A DNA stretch of 64,000 nucleotides, taken from assembly GCA_022844105.1 (NCBI GenBank), contig JALHMJ010000001.1, positions 447,264-511,263 on the forward strand. Reading direction: 5' to 3'. Origin of the DNA: Hyphomicrobium sp. (GTDB taxonomy: Bacteria; Pseudomonadota; Alphaproteobacteria; Rhizobiales; Hyphomicrobiaceae). Positions 17,060-27,283 of this stretch are shown one piece after another. Both the position numbers and the translations under genes were made by a program. The notes beneath the pieces were generated by a model. The model saw only the letters and a program-made list of their open reading frames with translations. It was not told the origin of the DNA and made no database searches. Each line of letters begins with the position of its first letter. Position 1 is the first letter of the stretch.

Positions 17060-18613
17060 TTAGCCCTTTTCGTGGTGGTCGGCGACGAAGCGATCGAGCA
17101 GGCGGACGCCCCAACCCGAACCCCAACTGGTGTTGATGTCCGAGCGGCCGGAATCCATGGCCGTGCCGGCGACGTCGAGATGCGCCCAAGGCGTGTCCTT
17201 GATGAAGCGTTCCAGGAAGGCTGCGGCCGTGCACGAGCCGGCCCAACGCCCGCCGATGTTCTTGATATCGGCAGTCTTGCCGTCGATCATGCGGTGGAAG
17301 GCCTTGTCGAGCGGCATGCGCCACAGCTTCTCGCCGGTCGCCTTCGAAGCCGCTAAAAGATCGTTGGCGAGGCGGTCGTCGTTGACGAAGAGGCCCGCGT
17401 ACTCCTTGCCCAGCGCAATCATGATGGCCCCGGTCAGGGTGGCGAGATCGACGATCAGCTTGGGCTTGTAGCGCTCCTGGGCGTACCAGAGCACATCGGC
17501 CAGGACCAGGCGGCCTTCCGCATCGGTGTTGAGGATCTCAATCGTCTGGCCGGACATGGAGGTGACAATGTCGCCGGGACGGGTTGCATTGCCCGACACC
17601 ATGTTTTCGACGAGGCCGATGATGCCGACGGCGTTGACGTTCGCCTTGCGCTCGGCGAGCGCAGACATGAGGCCGACGACGGCCGCCGCGCCGCCCATGT
17701 CGCCCTTCATGTCCTCCATGCCGCCGGCCGGTTTGATCGAATAGCCGCCGGTATCGAAGACGACGCCCTTGCCAACGAAGCAAACCGGCTTGGCGCGCTT
17801 CGACTTGGCGCCGTTCCAATGCATGATGGCAACGCGCGAGGGGCGCGTGCTGCCTTGGCCAACAGCCAGCAACGTATCCATTTTAAGTGCTGAAAGGGCA
17901 TCGACATCGAGAATTTCGACGTCGAGACCAACACGTTCCAGTTCCTTGACGCGATCGGCGAACTCCACCGGGCCCAGCACGTTTGCTGGCTCATTGACCA
18001 GATCGCGGGCGAGCATGATGCCATTTGCCACCGCTTGCTGGCGTACGAAATGGGCTCGCGCCCTATCGGGATCGGCGGTCAGAATGACGAGCTTTACCAG
18101 ACCGTCCGATTGCGGCGCGGGCGCCTCGGTTCCGTCGGCGGGCACGGCGCCTTCTTCGCCGCCGTTTTTCTTCGTTTTGTACTTTGTGAAATTGTAGTGG
18201 CGCAGCAGGACGCCGAAGGCCATTTGAGCCGCAACCTCGGCGGGCTTGGTGCTGCCGGTTTCTTCAAAGTCTGCCAGAAGGCTGGCCTGCTGAGTCTTGC
18301 GCAAGACGATCTGCGCGTAGGCAAAGCCGCCAAGATTGGCCCAGTCGGTGTCCGTGTTGTCGGCCGTTTTGCCCGCTCCGGCCACGATCAGGCGATCGAC
18401 GTCGAGTTTGGCGGGCGCCAGAAGCTCGAAAGAGGATTTCGCTTTGCCGCGAAACTGCGAAGCGTCGGCGGCCTTGAGCAACTGGCCGCCGGTTTTCTGG
18501 TTCAGCGCCTTGACGCTATCTGCCAGCGCCAGTTCGCTACCGGCGAAAACCAGCGCCGTGTGTTGCATCGGCGCGCTCAACGGCGCGAAAGTGATCTCGA
18601 GTGCGGCGGACAT
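17060..18613 (-). CDS. pepA: Leucyl aminopeptidase (M17)
   Basis: This cytosolic hexameric metallopeptidase removes N-terminal residues from peptides. The 517-residue protein shows the M17 signature NTDAEGRLVLAD and other catalytic-region blocks: VGKGVVFDTGGYSIKP, MKGDMGGAAAVVGLM, and DLATLTGA with the metal-site residues. A Lys/Glu/Pro/Ala-rich insertion (around residues 150-172, GGEEGAVPADGTEAPAP) in the N-terminal domain looks species-specific. ATG 18613 has AGGAG seven bases upstream. It is divergent from lptF. Confidence 0.96.
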   Translation of the reverse strand: MSAALEITFAPLSAPMQHTALVFAGSELALADSVKALNQKTGGQLLKAADASQFRGKAKSSFELLAPAKLDVDRLIVAGAGKTADNTDTDWANLGGFAYAQIVLRKTQQASLLADFEETGSTKPAEVAAQMAFGVLLRHYNFTKYKTKKNGGEEGAVPADGTEAPAPQSDGLVKLVILTADPDRARAHFVRQQAVANGIMLARDLVNEPANVLGPVEFADRVKELERVGLDVEILDVDALSALKMDTLLAVGQGSTRPSRVAIMHWNGAKSKRAKPVCFVGKGVVFDTGGYSIKPAGGMEDMKGDMGGAAAVVGLMSALAERKANVNAVGIIGLVENMVSGNATRPGDIVTSMSGQTIEILNTDAEGRLVLADVLWYAQERYKPKLIVDLATLTGAIMIALGKEYAGLFVNDDRLANDLLAASKATGEKLWRMPLDKAFHRMIDGKTADIKNIGGRWAGSCTAAAFLERFIKDTPWAHLDVAGTAMDSGRSDINTSWGSGWGVRLLDRFVADHHEKG

Positions 18614-19025
18614 CAGGGGCTCCTGTTGGGGGCGGTAGTGAGATCGATCCGAGAATTGAACGGCTCATGGCTGAGGGGCCGGCGCAGCGCGTCACAGACG
18701 CGACCGACACACGATCCAAGCCTCGTTTGAGCTCGGGGAAGAAAAAGCGGTTTGCCGGCAGAGATTAGCCGCTTCGTGGCGGGGCGCAAGTTGTGGCGGC
18801 ACCCGCACCATCGTTGGCGGCAATGCAGGGCGGCTTTGTTCGGCGCCGGCTGCTCCCCGTTCACGTCCGACGGGGCACAAGTCGCGGTCGGTCCGGCCGA
18901 ATTTCGGCCACTGTGGTGTGGGAGCGGGATGGTATGCCGGGGGGATCCGACTTGACGGTTAACGCGACGTTCCGCCAAGTGATGGCCCGCCCATCGATCT
19001 GCGAGCGAACCGGTGATCAACGCGC
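18614..19025. promoter_or_regulatory. Divergent intergenic region between pepA and lptF
   Basis: This 412-base gap holds no convincing gene; the track ORFs here are Arg/Gly/Pro-rich and lack ribosome sites. It must contain promoters for pepA (leftward) and the lpt operon (rightward). A TTGACG hexamer is present near 18952, but no matching -10 element is evident. Confidence 0.5.
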
Positions 19026-20228
19026 ATGACGACGATCTTCTCGCGTTACGTGTTCCGGCAGGCGGCGGGGGCCTTGCTGCTTATCCTGTCGTCGTTGTCG
19101 GGCGTGGTGTGGATTGCGCTTGCGCTGCGGCAGCTCGAAGTGGTCACGAGCCAGGGGCAGAACGCGGGGACGCTGCTGGCCATGACGACGCTGGCCCTGC
19201 CTAACCTCCTGGCGCTCATCGCTCCCTTCGCCCTTCTCATCGCCGTCATGCACACGCTCAATCGGCTCAATGGAGATAGCGAACTGATCGTCATGACGGC
19301 ATCGGGCGCCACGATCTGGGTGATTGGGCGGCCGCTGATTTTATTGGCTTTGATCGTCACGATGGCGGTGTCGTTCGTCAACCACGTCGGTATGCCGTGG
19401 AGCCTCAGGATGCTGCGCGACTATGTCTTGCAGGTGCGCACCGACCTGCTTTCGCAAGTGCTGCAACCGGGCAAGTTTTCCAGCCCCGAACAAGGCATCA
19501 CGTTCCATATTCGCGAGCGGGCCCCCAATGGGGATATCCTGGGGCTCATCATGCACGACACGCGCTCGAACAAGAGCGCCTTGTCTTATCTGGCCGAGCG
19601 CGGGCAGATCGTGAAGCAGGACAGCAACGCCTTCATGGTCATGACGGGCGGGCACGTTCTGTCTCAGGACGATCTCAACGCGCCGCCGCGGATCGTGGCT
19701 TTCGATCGCTATGCGATCGACCTCGACGCGTTCGATCAAAAGGTCAGCGACGACAAGGATCTCAGGCCGCGCGAACGATACTTTTCCGAACTCGTGTCGC
19801 CCGATCCGAAGAGTCGCGATTTTAAGCGCAACCCCGGCATCTTCAATGCGGAGTTGCATGAACGCTTCGCGAGTACTCTGTACCCACTCGCCTTTGTGCT
19901 GATTGCACTGGCGGCGGTCGGGAACGCCCAGTCGACGCGACAGAACAAAACGCGATCCGTGGCGATCGGCTTCATAGCCGGTGCCGGGGTCAGGCTCGCG
20001 GGGCTCGGCCTCGTCAACGTCGTGGTGCGCAATCCAGCGTTGACCCCCCTGCTCTATCTGCTGCCGCTCACAGCAATGGGTGTCAGCCTCTTCGCGATCG
20101 CCGGGGCAAGCCGGCAAAGATCGGGACCAGGTTGGTTTGATGGCATCACCGATGTCTTGGCCGGCACCGGCGCTGCCGTGGCGGCCTGGGCGAGGACGAC
20201 ATTGCCAAGGCCGGCGGGAGGACGCTGA
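19026..20228 (+). CDS. lptF: LPS export permease LptF
   Basis: LptF is one of two transmembrane subunits of the LptB2FG transporter that extracts LPS from the inner membrane. The 400-residue protein has the LptF/G topology: N-terminal helices (residues 12-120), a periplasmic beta-jellyroll domain (about 130-260) and C-terminal helices (LYPLAFVLIALAAVGNAQ, LTPLLYLLPLTAMGVSLFAIAGA). The pairing with lptG and the RYVFRQAAGALLLILSSL start fit LptF. Its stop overlaps the lptG ATG by one base (TGATG), so translation is coupled. It opens the lptF-lptG-lptD-surA-pdxA-ksgA run. Confidence 0.93.
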   Translation: MTTIFSRYVFRQAAGALLLILSSLSGVVWIALALRQLEVVTSQGQNAGTLLAMTTLALPNLLALIAPFALLIAVMHTLNRLNGDSELIVMTASGATIWVIGRPLILLALIVTMAVSFVNHVGMPWSLRMLRDYVLQVRTDLLSQVLQPGKFSSPEQGITFHIRERAPNGDILGLIMHDTRSNKSALSYLAERGQIVKQDSNAFMVMTGGHVLSQDDLNAPPRIVAFDRYAIDLDAFDQKVSDDKDLRPRERYFSELVSPDPKSRDFKRNPGIFNAELHERFASTLYPLAFVLIALAAVGNAQSTRQNKTRSVAIGFIAGAGVRLAGLGLVNVVVRNPALTPLLYLLPLTAMGVSLFAIAGASRQRSGPGWFDGITDVLAGTGAAVAAWARTTLPRPAGGR

Positions 20229-21334
20229 TGGCCCTCCCGCGCCTGCTGCCGTCGACTGTCGGCGTTTACGTCGCCCGGCGCTTCTTTGCCATGATCGCGA
20301 TCACGTTCGTCGTGTGTTCGTTTTTGATTTTTGTGATCGATCTTGTTGAAATGCTTCGTCAATCGGGCAAGCACGGCAGCGTTGCGGCCTGGAAAATCGT
20401 TTGGCTGACGTTGCTGCGGCTGCCCGCCTACACTGAGTTTCTGCTCGCCTTCGGTGTTCTTGTCGGTTCGATCGGCGCCCTCCTCATGCTGGCGCGCAAA
20501 AGCGAATTGGCGGTTATTCGCTCAGCAGGATTATCCGCGTGGCAGTTCCTGCGACCGGGGCTGATCGTGGCCTTTACTCTCGGCGTGCTGAGCGTTGCGT
20601 TGTACAACCCCATGGCGGCCTCGGCGCGGGCCTACGCCGACGAGCTCTTCAACGAATATTTCGGTCGCGAAACCAACCTCTTGCGGTCAGGCACCGCCGG
20701 TTCGTGGCTGCGCCAGGACGGCATCGACGGGCAGTCGGTGCTCACGGCGGGGGGGGCGGCGCGCAACGGACTTGAACTTCGGCTCGTGACCGCGTTCGTG
20801 TTCGATAAGGATGGCCGGTTCAAGGAGCGCGTGGATGCGGCCAAAGCCACGCTTCTCGACGGGTTCTGGAAGCTCGACGATGTGACGGTTTCGCGGGCCG
20901 GCGACGAGCCTGAAAAATACGGGTCGTATTTGCTCTCGACATACCTTAGTCCGGAGCGGGTTTCGGACGCCTTAGGTCGCGTGATCGCGGTCTCCTTCTG
21001 GGAGCTTCCGGGGCTTATTGAAGTCGCTGAAAAAGCAAAACTTTCGACGGCCTCTCTCGAGCTCCAATACGAGCTTCTCCTGTCAAGGCCATTCCTGTGC
21101 GTTGTGATGGTGCTTTTGGCGGCGACTGTGTCGCTTAAGTCATTCCGCTCGGGCGGCGTCCAGACTATGGTCGTCACTGGGATGATCGGGGGCTTCGGGT
21201 TCTTCCTACTGGCTGAGATTTCACGACAATTGGGGTCGGCAGGTCTTGTCGCTCCTAAAATCGCGGTCTGGTTCCCCATCATATTGGCGCTGGTCGCCAC
21301 GACAACGGTGCTGCTGCACCAGGAGGATGGCTGA
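20228..21334 (+). CDS. lptG: LPS export permease LptG
   Basis: LptG is the second transmembrane subunit of LptB2FG. The 368-residue protein starts VGVYVARRFFAMIAITFVVCSFLIFVIDLVEMLRQ, typical of LptG. Four hydrophobic helices precede a periplasmic jellyroll domain, and further helices follow (RPFLCVVMVLLAATVSL, MIGGFGFFLLAEISRQLG). The coupling-helix region is ELAVIRSAGLSAWQFLRPG. The one-base overlap with lptF and direct abutment of lptD make a single operon. The ATPase LptB is not in this window. Confidence 0.94.
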   Translation: MALPRLLPSTVGVYVARRFFAMIAITFVVCSFLIFVIDLVEMLRQSGKHGSVAAWKIVWLTLLRLPAYTEFLLAFGVLVGSIGALLMLARKSELAVIRSAGLSAWQFLRPGLIVAFTLGVLSVALYNPMAASARAYADELFNEYFGRETNLLRSGTAGSWLRQDGIDGQSVLTAGGAARNGLELRLVTAFVFDKDGRFKERVDAAKATLLDGFWKLDDVTVSRAGDEPEKYGSYLLSTYLSPERVSDALGRVIAVSFWELPGLIEVAEKAKLSTASLELQYELLLSRPFLCVVMVLLAATVSLKSFRSGGVQTMVVTGMIGGFGFFLLAEISRQLGSAGLVAPKIAVWFPIILALVATTTVLLHQEDG

Positions 21335-23785
21335 GTGATGCGTGCTCTGCGGCATTCGCAGGCAACGGCTCGAGGGGACCGGGGGACGGCGCGTCACATC
21401 ATGGTGACGCTCGCCGCACTTGTGTTCGCGCTCGCCGCATCGCTTGTTCCGGCCGCAGCGCAGCAAACAACATCGTCGTTCCCCAAGCCGAAGGACGGCA
21501 TGTTCGGCAAGACCCAGAAATTTGACGGCCAGCTACCGTTGCACTTGCAGGCCGACGAACTGGTCTACGACAGCGACGGCGCCAAGGTCATCGCCAAGGG
21601 CAACGTCGAGATTCAGTACGAAGGCAATAATCTCACCGCCGATGAGGTCGTCTACGATCAGAAAGCCAATACGTTGAACGCCTCCGGCAACGTCGTGCTG
21701 CGCGACGTTAACGGCAATATCGTACGCGCCGAGCGCTACACGTTGACCGACGACTTCCGCGACGGTTTCGTGCAATCGCTGAGCGTGGTCGCTGCGGACG
21801 AATCTAAAATTTCGGCTGAACAAGGCGTTCGCCGCGACGGCAACGTCACCGAATTCTCAAATGCCAAATTCACGCCGTGCAAAACGGACGGAACGCAGCA
21901 GCCGCTGTGGTGTATCTCAGCCCGAAAGGTGACCCACGACCAGGCCGCGCAAACGATCAGCTACCAGGATGCGCAGTTCAATATGTTCGGAGTGCCAATT
22001 CTGGGATTGCCGTATTTCGAACATCCCGATCCGACCGTGAAGCGCAAGTCGGGTTTCCTGTCGCCTGACATAGGCAACTCCGGAGATCTCGGCTTCTTCA
22101 CCGAGATCCCCTACTACTTCGCTTTGTCACCCTCATACGACTTCACGTTCCACCCCCGGTACATGACCGGTCAGGGCGTCTTGTGGATGGGCGACTGGCG
22201 GCAGCGGTTTGCCAGCGGGCAATACACGATCAAACTTGCCGGCATTGATCAGGATGGCAGCGATCTTGATTCAGCTGATCTGGCCACGCAGCGTGAACTC
22301 GACGGTTTCCGGGGCAGCCTTGTAACCAAAGGCGATTTCTCGGTGGCGAGCTGGTGGCGTACGGGCTGGGACGTGACGCTGGAGACGGACGACACGTTCC
22401 GCCGCTTCTACAAACTCGACAGCATTCTTCTGACCGATCGCATCAACAAGCTCTACTTCACCGGCCTGTCGGAGCGGAACTACCTGTCGACGAACTTCTA
22501 TCAGTTCGGCGGCCTTCTGCTGACCGACACGCCGCAGTCCGAGAGCAATGTTCATCCCGTCATTGACTACAACTACGTCGTCGACACGCCCGTCGTCGGC
22601 GGCGAGCTGTCGGTTGCCGGCAATGCATTGAGCTTCTCACGCTCTGACGGCGTGGCGGGTGAGGCCGATCAAGAATCAGCGCGGGCTTCGGTCGAGGTGA
22701 AGTGGCGGCGCCGGCTGATCGATCAGCTCGGCATTACGTACACTCCGTTCGGGGAACTGCGCGGCGACCTTCAGCAGTACAATAACTATACCGACGCAGA
22801 GAACGACCAGGTCATCGACAACGATACGCTGGCGCGCGGGTTGGCGGCTGGCGGCGTAACCGTTGCTTATCCGTGGATCGCGAATACCAACGGGGCTTCG
22901 CACGTCATCGAGCCGATCGGGCAGATTATCACGCGCACGGCCAGCGTCGATCAAGACCAGTTCCCGGTCGAAGACGCGCGCAGCCTTGTTTTCGATGACA
23001 CGAACCTGTTCGACACGAACAAGTTCTCCGGCTGGGATCGGCTCGAAACGGGCACGCGGGCCAACATCGGCCTGCAATACACTTTCCAGCCCTGGTCGGG
23101 CGGCCATGCACGATTGCTGGCCGGGCAGAGCTACCAACTCTCCGGCGACAATCCGTATGAGAACCGGTCGATTGAATGCACGACTGGCGGCGTGACAAGC
23201 ACTGTCATCGCCGCCGGCGTCGACGACAACTGCAACCCGGTTTTCTCGCCCAACAGCGGATTGGAAACGGCTTCGTCTGATTACGTGCTCGGCGCCTACG
23301 TCGCACCGACAGACAGCTTCCGTGTCATTTCGCAGAACCGCTTTGACGACAACAACCTGGAACTGAAGCGGTCGGACACAGCCGTTGCAATCAACTACGG
23401 GCCCCTGGCGCTGGGCGCCACTTACACCTACACGTTCTCCGATCCAGAGCTTGGGGCGGGTAGCGAGCAGGATATCAGCGGCCTATTTGGCCTTCGTCTC
23501 ACCGACCGCTGGTCGCTTCTCGGGGGTCTGCGCTACGACATCGACGAGAGCCAGTTCATCACCGACACGTTGGCCATCCGCTATCAAGACGATTGCTTCA
23601 TGCTCAGCGTGAGCTACGACCAGTATCATATCCGGGATGTGGAACGGGACATCGAGCCCGATCAGACCGTCATGCTGCGGCTGGAGTACAAGTATCTGGG
23701 CGGGTTCAATTATAAGTCCAACGTCCTTGATTACGTGAACTCGGACCAGCAGGAGCCGGGTCAGCAGGCCGGAATTATCCCGTAA
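21335..23785 (+). CDS. lptD: LPS-assembly outer-membrane protein LptD
   Basis: LptD is the beta-barrel that inserts LPS into the outer leaflet, with LptE. The 816-residue precursor has an N-terminal signal (MVTLAALVFALAASLVPAAAQQ), an OstA/LptA-like jellyroll (LHLQADELVYDSDGAKVIAKGNVE, around residues 65-140) and a C-terminal barrel rich in aromatic alternating strands. Cysteines occur between the domains (CKTDGTQQPLWC) and late in the barrel (two loop Cys, and DDCFMLSV), consistent with its inter-domain disulfides. The start is GTG 21335 or ATG 21338; AGGAGG lies eight and eleven bases away, respectively. Confidence 0.95.
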   Translation: MMRALRHSQATARGDRGTARHIMVTLAALVFALAASLVPAAAQQTTSSFPKPKDGMFGKTQKFDGQLPLHLQADELVYDSDGAKVIAKGNVEIQYEGNNLTADEVVYDQKANTLNASGNVVLRDVNGNIVRAERYTLTDDFRDGFVQSLSVVAADESKISAEQGVRRDGNVTEFSNAKFTPCKTDGTQQPLWCISARKVTHDQAAQTISYQDAQFNMFGVPILGLPYFEHPDPTVKRKSGFLSPDIGNSGDLGFFTEIPYYFALSPSYDFTFHPRYMTGQGVLWMGDWRQRFASGQYTIKLAGIDQDGSDLDSADLATQRELDGFRGSLVTKGDFSVASWWRTGWDVTLETDDTFRRFYKLDSILLTDRINKLYFTGLSERNYLSTNFYQFGGLLLTDTPQSESNVHPVIDYNYVVDTPVVGGELSVAGNALSFSRSDGVAGEADQESARASVEVKWRRRLIDQLGITYTPFGELRGDLQQYNNYTDAENDQVIDNDTLARGLAAGGVTVAYPWIANTNGASHVIEPIGQIITRTASVDQDQFPVEDARSLVFDDTNLFDTNKFSGWDRLETGTRANIGLQYTFQPWSGGHARLLAGQSYQLSGDNPYENRSIECTTGGVTSTVIAAGVDDNCNPVFSPNSGLETASSDYVLGAYVAPTDSFRVISQNRFDDNNLELKRSDTAVAINYGPLALGATYTYTFSDPELGAGSEQDISGLFGLRLTDRWSLLGGLRYDIDESQFITDTLAIRYQDDCFMLSVSYDQYHIRDVERDIEPDQTVMLRLEYKYLGGFNYKSNVLDYVNSDQQEPGQQAGIIP

Positions 23786-23788
23786 CCG

Positions 23789-23810
23789 GGCAGTACTGCC
23801 GGGTACTGCC
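23789..23810 (+). other. Stem-loop just after lptD
   Basis: GGCAGTAC and GTACTGCC form a perfect 8-bp stem around a six-base loop, three bases past the lptD stop. No T-run follows. It could be a 3' stabiliser, or a partial terminator that reduces expression of the surA-pdxA-ksgA part. Confidence 0.5.
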
Positions 23811-23988
23811 ACGTCGCGGCCACGGTTGCAGTGGATAACCGGATATTCTCGCAGCGAGCCGCCGGGTAGAGTTTCATCAGGCGACTCGCTGGGTCGCGAC
23901 TGCCGTTCGGTGAAACGGGATCGCTGACCGGTCCGCTCCGCCGCTCGCGCAACGAGAATTCGGCATCACTGGAGAACGCGAACACAGC

Positions 23989-25329
23989 ATGCGCTTCATC
24001 CCGCATCCTCTTCCGATACGCTTGCGGCTCGGCATGACCGCCCTGCTGGCCGCATTGTGGGCGTTTGGTCATGCCGGCACAGCTTTGGCGCAGCAGGGCG
24101 TGACGGTAACCGTGCCGCCGGGCGCGACGCCGCTGCCCGAAGTCGTCGTTCCCAACACCGAAGCGCCGCCAGCCGAAAAGCCCAAGGCAAAACCAAAGCC
24201 GGCGGCAAAATCCGGCGGGGATGCAAAATCCGCGGCGATCAAGCCCGGCGGCGACGGCAAGGAGGGGCGGATCAGCGGCAGCGGGCAGTCGATTGCCGTG
24301 CTGGTCAATGACGAGCCCATTACGGGCTATGAGATTTCGCAGCGCCAGCGCCTGATGGGGATGGGCAACAGCAACATCGGCGAACGGGCGCAGGCGAATT
24401 TCAAAACGCTCATCAAGGCCAAATCGACAAGCGATCGCCTGAAAGCCATCCTGGAAAAGACGATCAAAGAGAACGAGGGCAAATCGCGCGAGCAGGTTGT
24501 TGCCATCTTCGAGAAGCGCAAAACCGAATTCGCAAAGGCGCTGCAGCAGGAAGCCGTGGAGAGTGCGCGCGGCAGCGTTATGCCGGGTCTGCGCAAGGAA
24601 GCGCTCGAAGAGTTGATCGACGAGCGGCTGAAGCTGCAGGAGGCCAAGAAGCTCAACGTCATCGCCGGTGACGAAGAGGTCAACAAGATCATGGGATCGA
24701 TCGCCGAAAAGAATAAGATGACGGCGCCTGAGTTCGAGGCGCACTTGCGCAAGATGGGCGCCGATCCCAACGTCATGCGGCAGCGCTTCAAGGCCAACAT
24801 GTCCTGGCAGGAAGTCATCCGGCGCAAGTTCGGCGCGCGGATCGACGTCAACGATCGCGATGTCGACCGAATCGTTGCGAACTCACCGGGCTCAAATGCG
24901 GATGCTGTCGAGTTGCAGGTCCAGCGTATTATCCTGCCAATTCCGGCCGGGCTCGATCAGAAGGTGCTGGCACAGCGAATTGCGGAGGCCGAAAGCCTGA
25001 ACCAGCGGGGCGGTGGCTGCGCACAGATGTCTGCAAACGCAACGACAGTTGCGGGAGCGCGGTTTGAAAACCTGGGCGGGCGCCTGCCCTCGGCGATCCC
25101 CGAACCCACCCGCAGTCTGCTGCTCAATGCGCGCGACGGCGAACTGCTGCCGCCGAGCGTGGGAGGAGAGGGCGTCGAGATCTGGGCGGTCTGCAGTCGT
25201 AAAGCGGTGGCGGCGGACATGGAACGTCGGCAAAGTGTTCAAGCCGATCTGCGCCAGAAGGAGTTCGAAGTGCTCGCCAAGAAACATTTAAAGGACCTGC
25301 GCCAGGACGCGGCGATCGAGTTTCGTTGA
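23989..25329 (+). CDS. surA: SurA-like periplasmic chaperone / peptidyl-prolyl isomerase domain protein
   Basis: SurA-type chaperones escort outer-membrane proteins such as LptD. The 446-residue precursor has a signal peptide (LGMTALLAALWAFGHAGTALAQQ), then an unusual Pro/Lys/Ala-rich linker (about residues 45-90), an N-terminal SurA helical domain starting IAVLVNDEPITGYEISQRQRLM and containing EALEELIDERLKLQEAKKL, and a C-terminal parvulin-like region. The parvulin domain is divergent, so isomerase activity is uncertain. The position between lptD and pdxA is the classic surA place. The stop overlaps the pdxA ATG. Confidence 0.85.
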   Translation: MRFIPHPLPIRLRLGMTALLAALWAFGHAGTALAQQGVTVTVPPGATPLPEVVVPNTEAPPAEKPKAKPKPAAKSGGDAKSAAIKPGGDGKEGRISGSGQSIAVLVNDEPITGYEISQRQRLMGMGNSNIGERAQANFKTLIKAKSTSDRLKAILEKTIKENEGKSREQVVAIFEKRKTEFAKALQQEAVESARGSVMPGLRKEALEELIDERLKLQEAKKLNVIAGDEEVNKIMGSIAEKNKMTAPEFEAHLRKMGADPNVMRQRFKANMSWQEVIRRKFGARIDVNDRDVDRIVANSPGSNADAVELQVQRIILPIPAGLDQKVLAQRIAEAESLNQRGGGCAQMSANATTVAGARFENLGGRLPSAIPEPTRSLLLNARDGELLPPSVGGEGVEIWAVCSRKAVAADMERRQSVQADLRQKEFEVLAKKHLKDLRQDAAIEFR

Positions 25330-26378
25330 TGTCCGCGTCCGCGCCCGAGCGCGCGCTCCCCCTTGCCGTCACGATGGGTGATCCGGCCGGAATTGGCCCG
25401 GAGATCGTATTGAAAGCCTATTCTCGTCGCGGCGATCGTGGCTTGTCGGCTTTCACTGTTTATGGTTGTCCGAAAACCCTGGCCGAGCGTGCTCGCCTCA
25501 TTGGCATTGATGTCGAGATCATCGAGGTCGCAAGTCCGGCCGAGGCGATGGCCCTGTTTGGCAGCAAATTGCCGGTCGTTCCCATTGCGGTGGCGCGCGA
25601 GGTGAAGCCAGGCGTGCCGCTGGCCGACAACGCCATGGGCACCATATCGGCTATTGAGCAGGCCGTCCGCGCGGTCGTTGCCGGCGAGGCCAGCGCCGTC
25701 GTCACCGCACCGATCGCCAAGGCCGTGCTCTATGCCGCCGGCTTCGTTCACCCCGGCCATACGGAGTTCCTGGCCGCGCTCGCCGGATCGCTGGTGCCTA
25801 GCAAGCGGTATCACCCGGTTATGATGCTGGCCTCCGATCTGCTGCGCGTCGTTCCGGTGACGATCCACGTTCCGGTGTCGGATGTGCCGCGCGCGCTCTC
25901 CAGGCGACTGCTGTACGAGACGATCAATATCACCTGGCGCAGCCTCAAGTCCGACTTCGGGATCGACGAGCCGAGGGTGGCGGTGGCGGGGCTCAATCCG
26001 CACGCGGGCGAAGGCGGGACGATCGGGCGCGAGGATATCGATCTCATCGCGCCGGCCATCGAAGAGCTGCGCCGCGAAGGACTTTCGGTCACCGGACCAC
26101 ATTCGGCCGATACGCTGTTTCACGCCAATGCGCGCAAGACCTACGACGCGGCCGTGTGCATGTATCATGATCAGGCGCTGATCCCGATCAAGACGTTGTC
26201 GTTCGACACCGGCGTCAACATCACGCTCGGCCTGCCGTTCGTGCGCACGTCGCCCGATCACGGTACGGCGTTTGACATCGCGGGCAAAGGGATCGCCTCG
26301 CCGGACAGCATGATTGCAGCCATTCGCATGGCCGCCGATCTGGCCGAGCGCCGTCGTTCTCGGGCGGCCGCGGAATGA
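25329..26378 (+). CDS. pdxA: 4-hydroxythreonine-4-phosphate dehydrogenase
   Basis: PdxA oxidises 4-phosphohydroxy-L-threonine in the deoxyxylulose-5-phosphate-independent arm of pyridoxal phosphate synthesis. The 349-residue protein shows [19 protein letters not shown] at the start and the metal-site region HPGHTEFLA. The C-terminal blocks are [33 protein letters not shown] and [21 protein letters not shown]. The TTG used in the track precedes an ATG at 25329 that forms TGATG with the surA stop, so ATG is preferred. It overlaps ksgA by four bases. Confidence 0.96.
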   Translation: MSASAPERALPLAVTMGDPAGIGPEIVLKAYSRRGDRGLSAFTVYGCPKTLAERARLIGIDVEIIEVASPAEAMALFGSKLPVVPIAVAREVKPGVPLADNAMGTISAIEQAVRAVVAGEASAVVTAPIAKAVLYAAGFVHPGHTEFLAALAGSLVPSKRYHPVMMLASDLLRVVPVTIHVPVSDVPRALSRRLLYETINITWRSLKSDFGIDEPRVAVAGLNPHAGEGGTIGREDIDLIAPAIEELRREGLSVTGPHSADTLFHANARKTYDAAVCMYHDQALIPIKTLSFDTGVNITLGLPFVRTSPDHGTAFDIAGKGIASPDSMIAAIRMAADLAERRRSRAAAE

Positions 26379-27283
26379 GTACGCCGCCGGGCGTGACCGG
26401 CGATGGGTTGGCCCCGTTGCGCGACGTGATCAAGACGCACGATCTGGCGGCCAAAAAGAGCCTGGGCCAGAATTTCATTCTCGACCTCAATCTGACGCGG
26501 CGCATTGCGCGTCTGGCCCAACCGTTCGATGCGGCAACAGTGATCGAGGTCGGGCCGGGGCCTGGTGGGCTGACGCGCGCACTCCTTATGGAAGGGGCGC
26601 GGCACGTGGTGGCGGTGGAGCGCGACGCCCGCTGTCTGGCGGCACTGGCCGATATCTCTGCGGCCTATCCCGGCCGGCTGACCGTGCACGAGGGCGATGC
26701 ACTCCAGGCAAACTGGCGGCAGATTGTCGACAGCCTTGCGGCGGGTCAACCCGACGCGAAGGCGGTGATCGTCGCCAACCTGCCCTACAATATCGCGACG
26801 CTGCTTCTCATCGGATGGCTTGAAACGGAGCCGTGGCCGCCGTGGTGGAGCCGCATGGCGCTGATGTTTCAAAAAGAGGTTGCGGAGCGCATCGTCGCCG
26901 GACCGGGTTCGAAGGTATACGGGCGGCTGGCGGTCATCGCGCAATGGCGCACGCGGGCCCGCATTGCGCTGACGCTGCCCCCGGCGGCGTTCACACCGCC
27001 GCCGAAAGTTTCTTCAGCGGTGGTCGTGTTCGAGCCCAAAGAGCGGCCGCAGCCGGAGTGTTCGGTGAAGACGCTCGGACGGGTGACGCAAGCAGCCTTC
27101 GGCCAACGGCGCAAAATGCTGCGCCAATCCTTGAAATCACTGACGCCGATGCCGGAGTTGCTGTTGCGGGAGGCTGGCATCTCGCCGGAACTGCGCGCGG
27201 AACAACTTTCGGTCGAAGATTTTGCGCGCATGGCGCTGATCTTCGAGCGCTCGGCTCACACGCCGGTCTCCAGGCCCGACTGA
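26375..27283 (+). CDS. ksgA: 16S rRNA dimethyladenosine transferase KsgA/RsmA
   Basis: KsgA dimethylates two adjacent adenosines near the 3' end of 16S rRNA, using S-adenosylmethionine. The 302-residue protein shows [20 protein letters not shown], the SAM site [16 protein letters not shown], and the catalytic motif [10 protein letters not shown]. It overlaps pdxA by four bases (ATGA), closing the run. Its last 28 bases overlap the end of the convergent gmk gene. Confidence 0.97.
   Translation: MSTPPGVTGDGLAPLRDVIKTHDLAAKKSLGQNFILDLNLTRRIARLAQPFDAATVIEVGPGPGGLTRALLMEGARHVVAVERDARCLAALADISAAYPGRLTVHEGDALQANWRQIVDSLAAGQPDAKAVIVANLPYNIATLLLIGWLETEPWPPWWSRMALMFQKEVAERIVAGPGSKVYGRLAVIAQWRTRARIALTLPPAAFTPPPKVSSAVVVFEPKERPQPECSVKTLGRVTQAAFGQRRKMLRQSLKSLTPMPELLLREAGISPELRAEQLSVEDFARMALIFERSAHTPVSRPD

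Noticed and set aside
27256-27283. Regulatory meaning of the 28-base ksgA/gmk end overlap
   Set aside because: Convergent 3' overlaps of this size are common in compact genomes, and nothing else suggests regulation.
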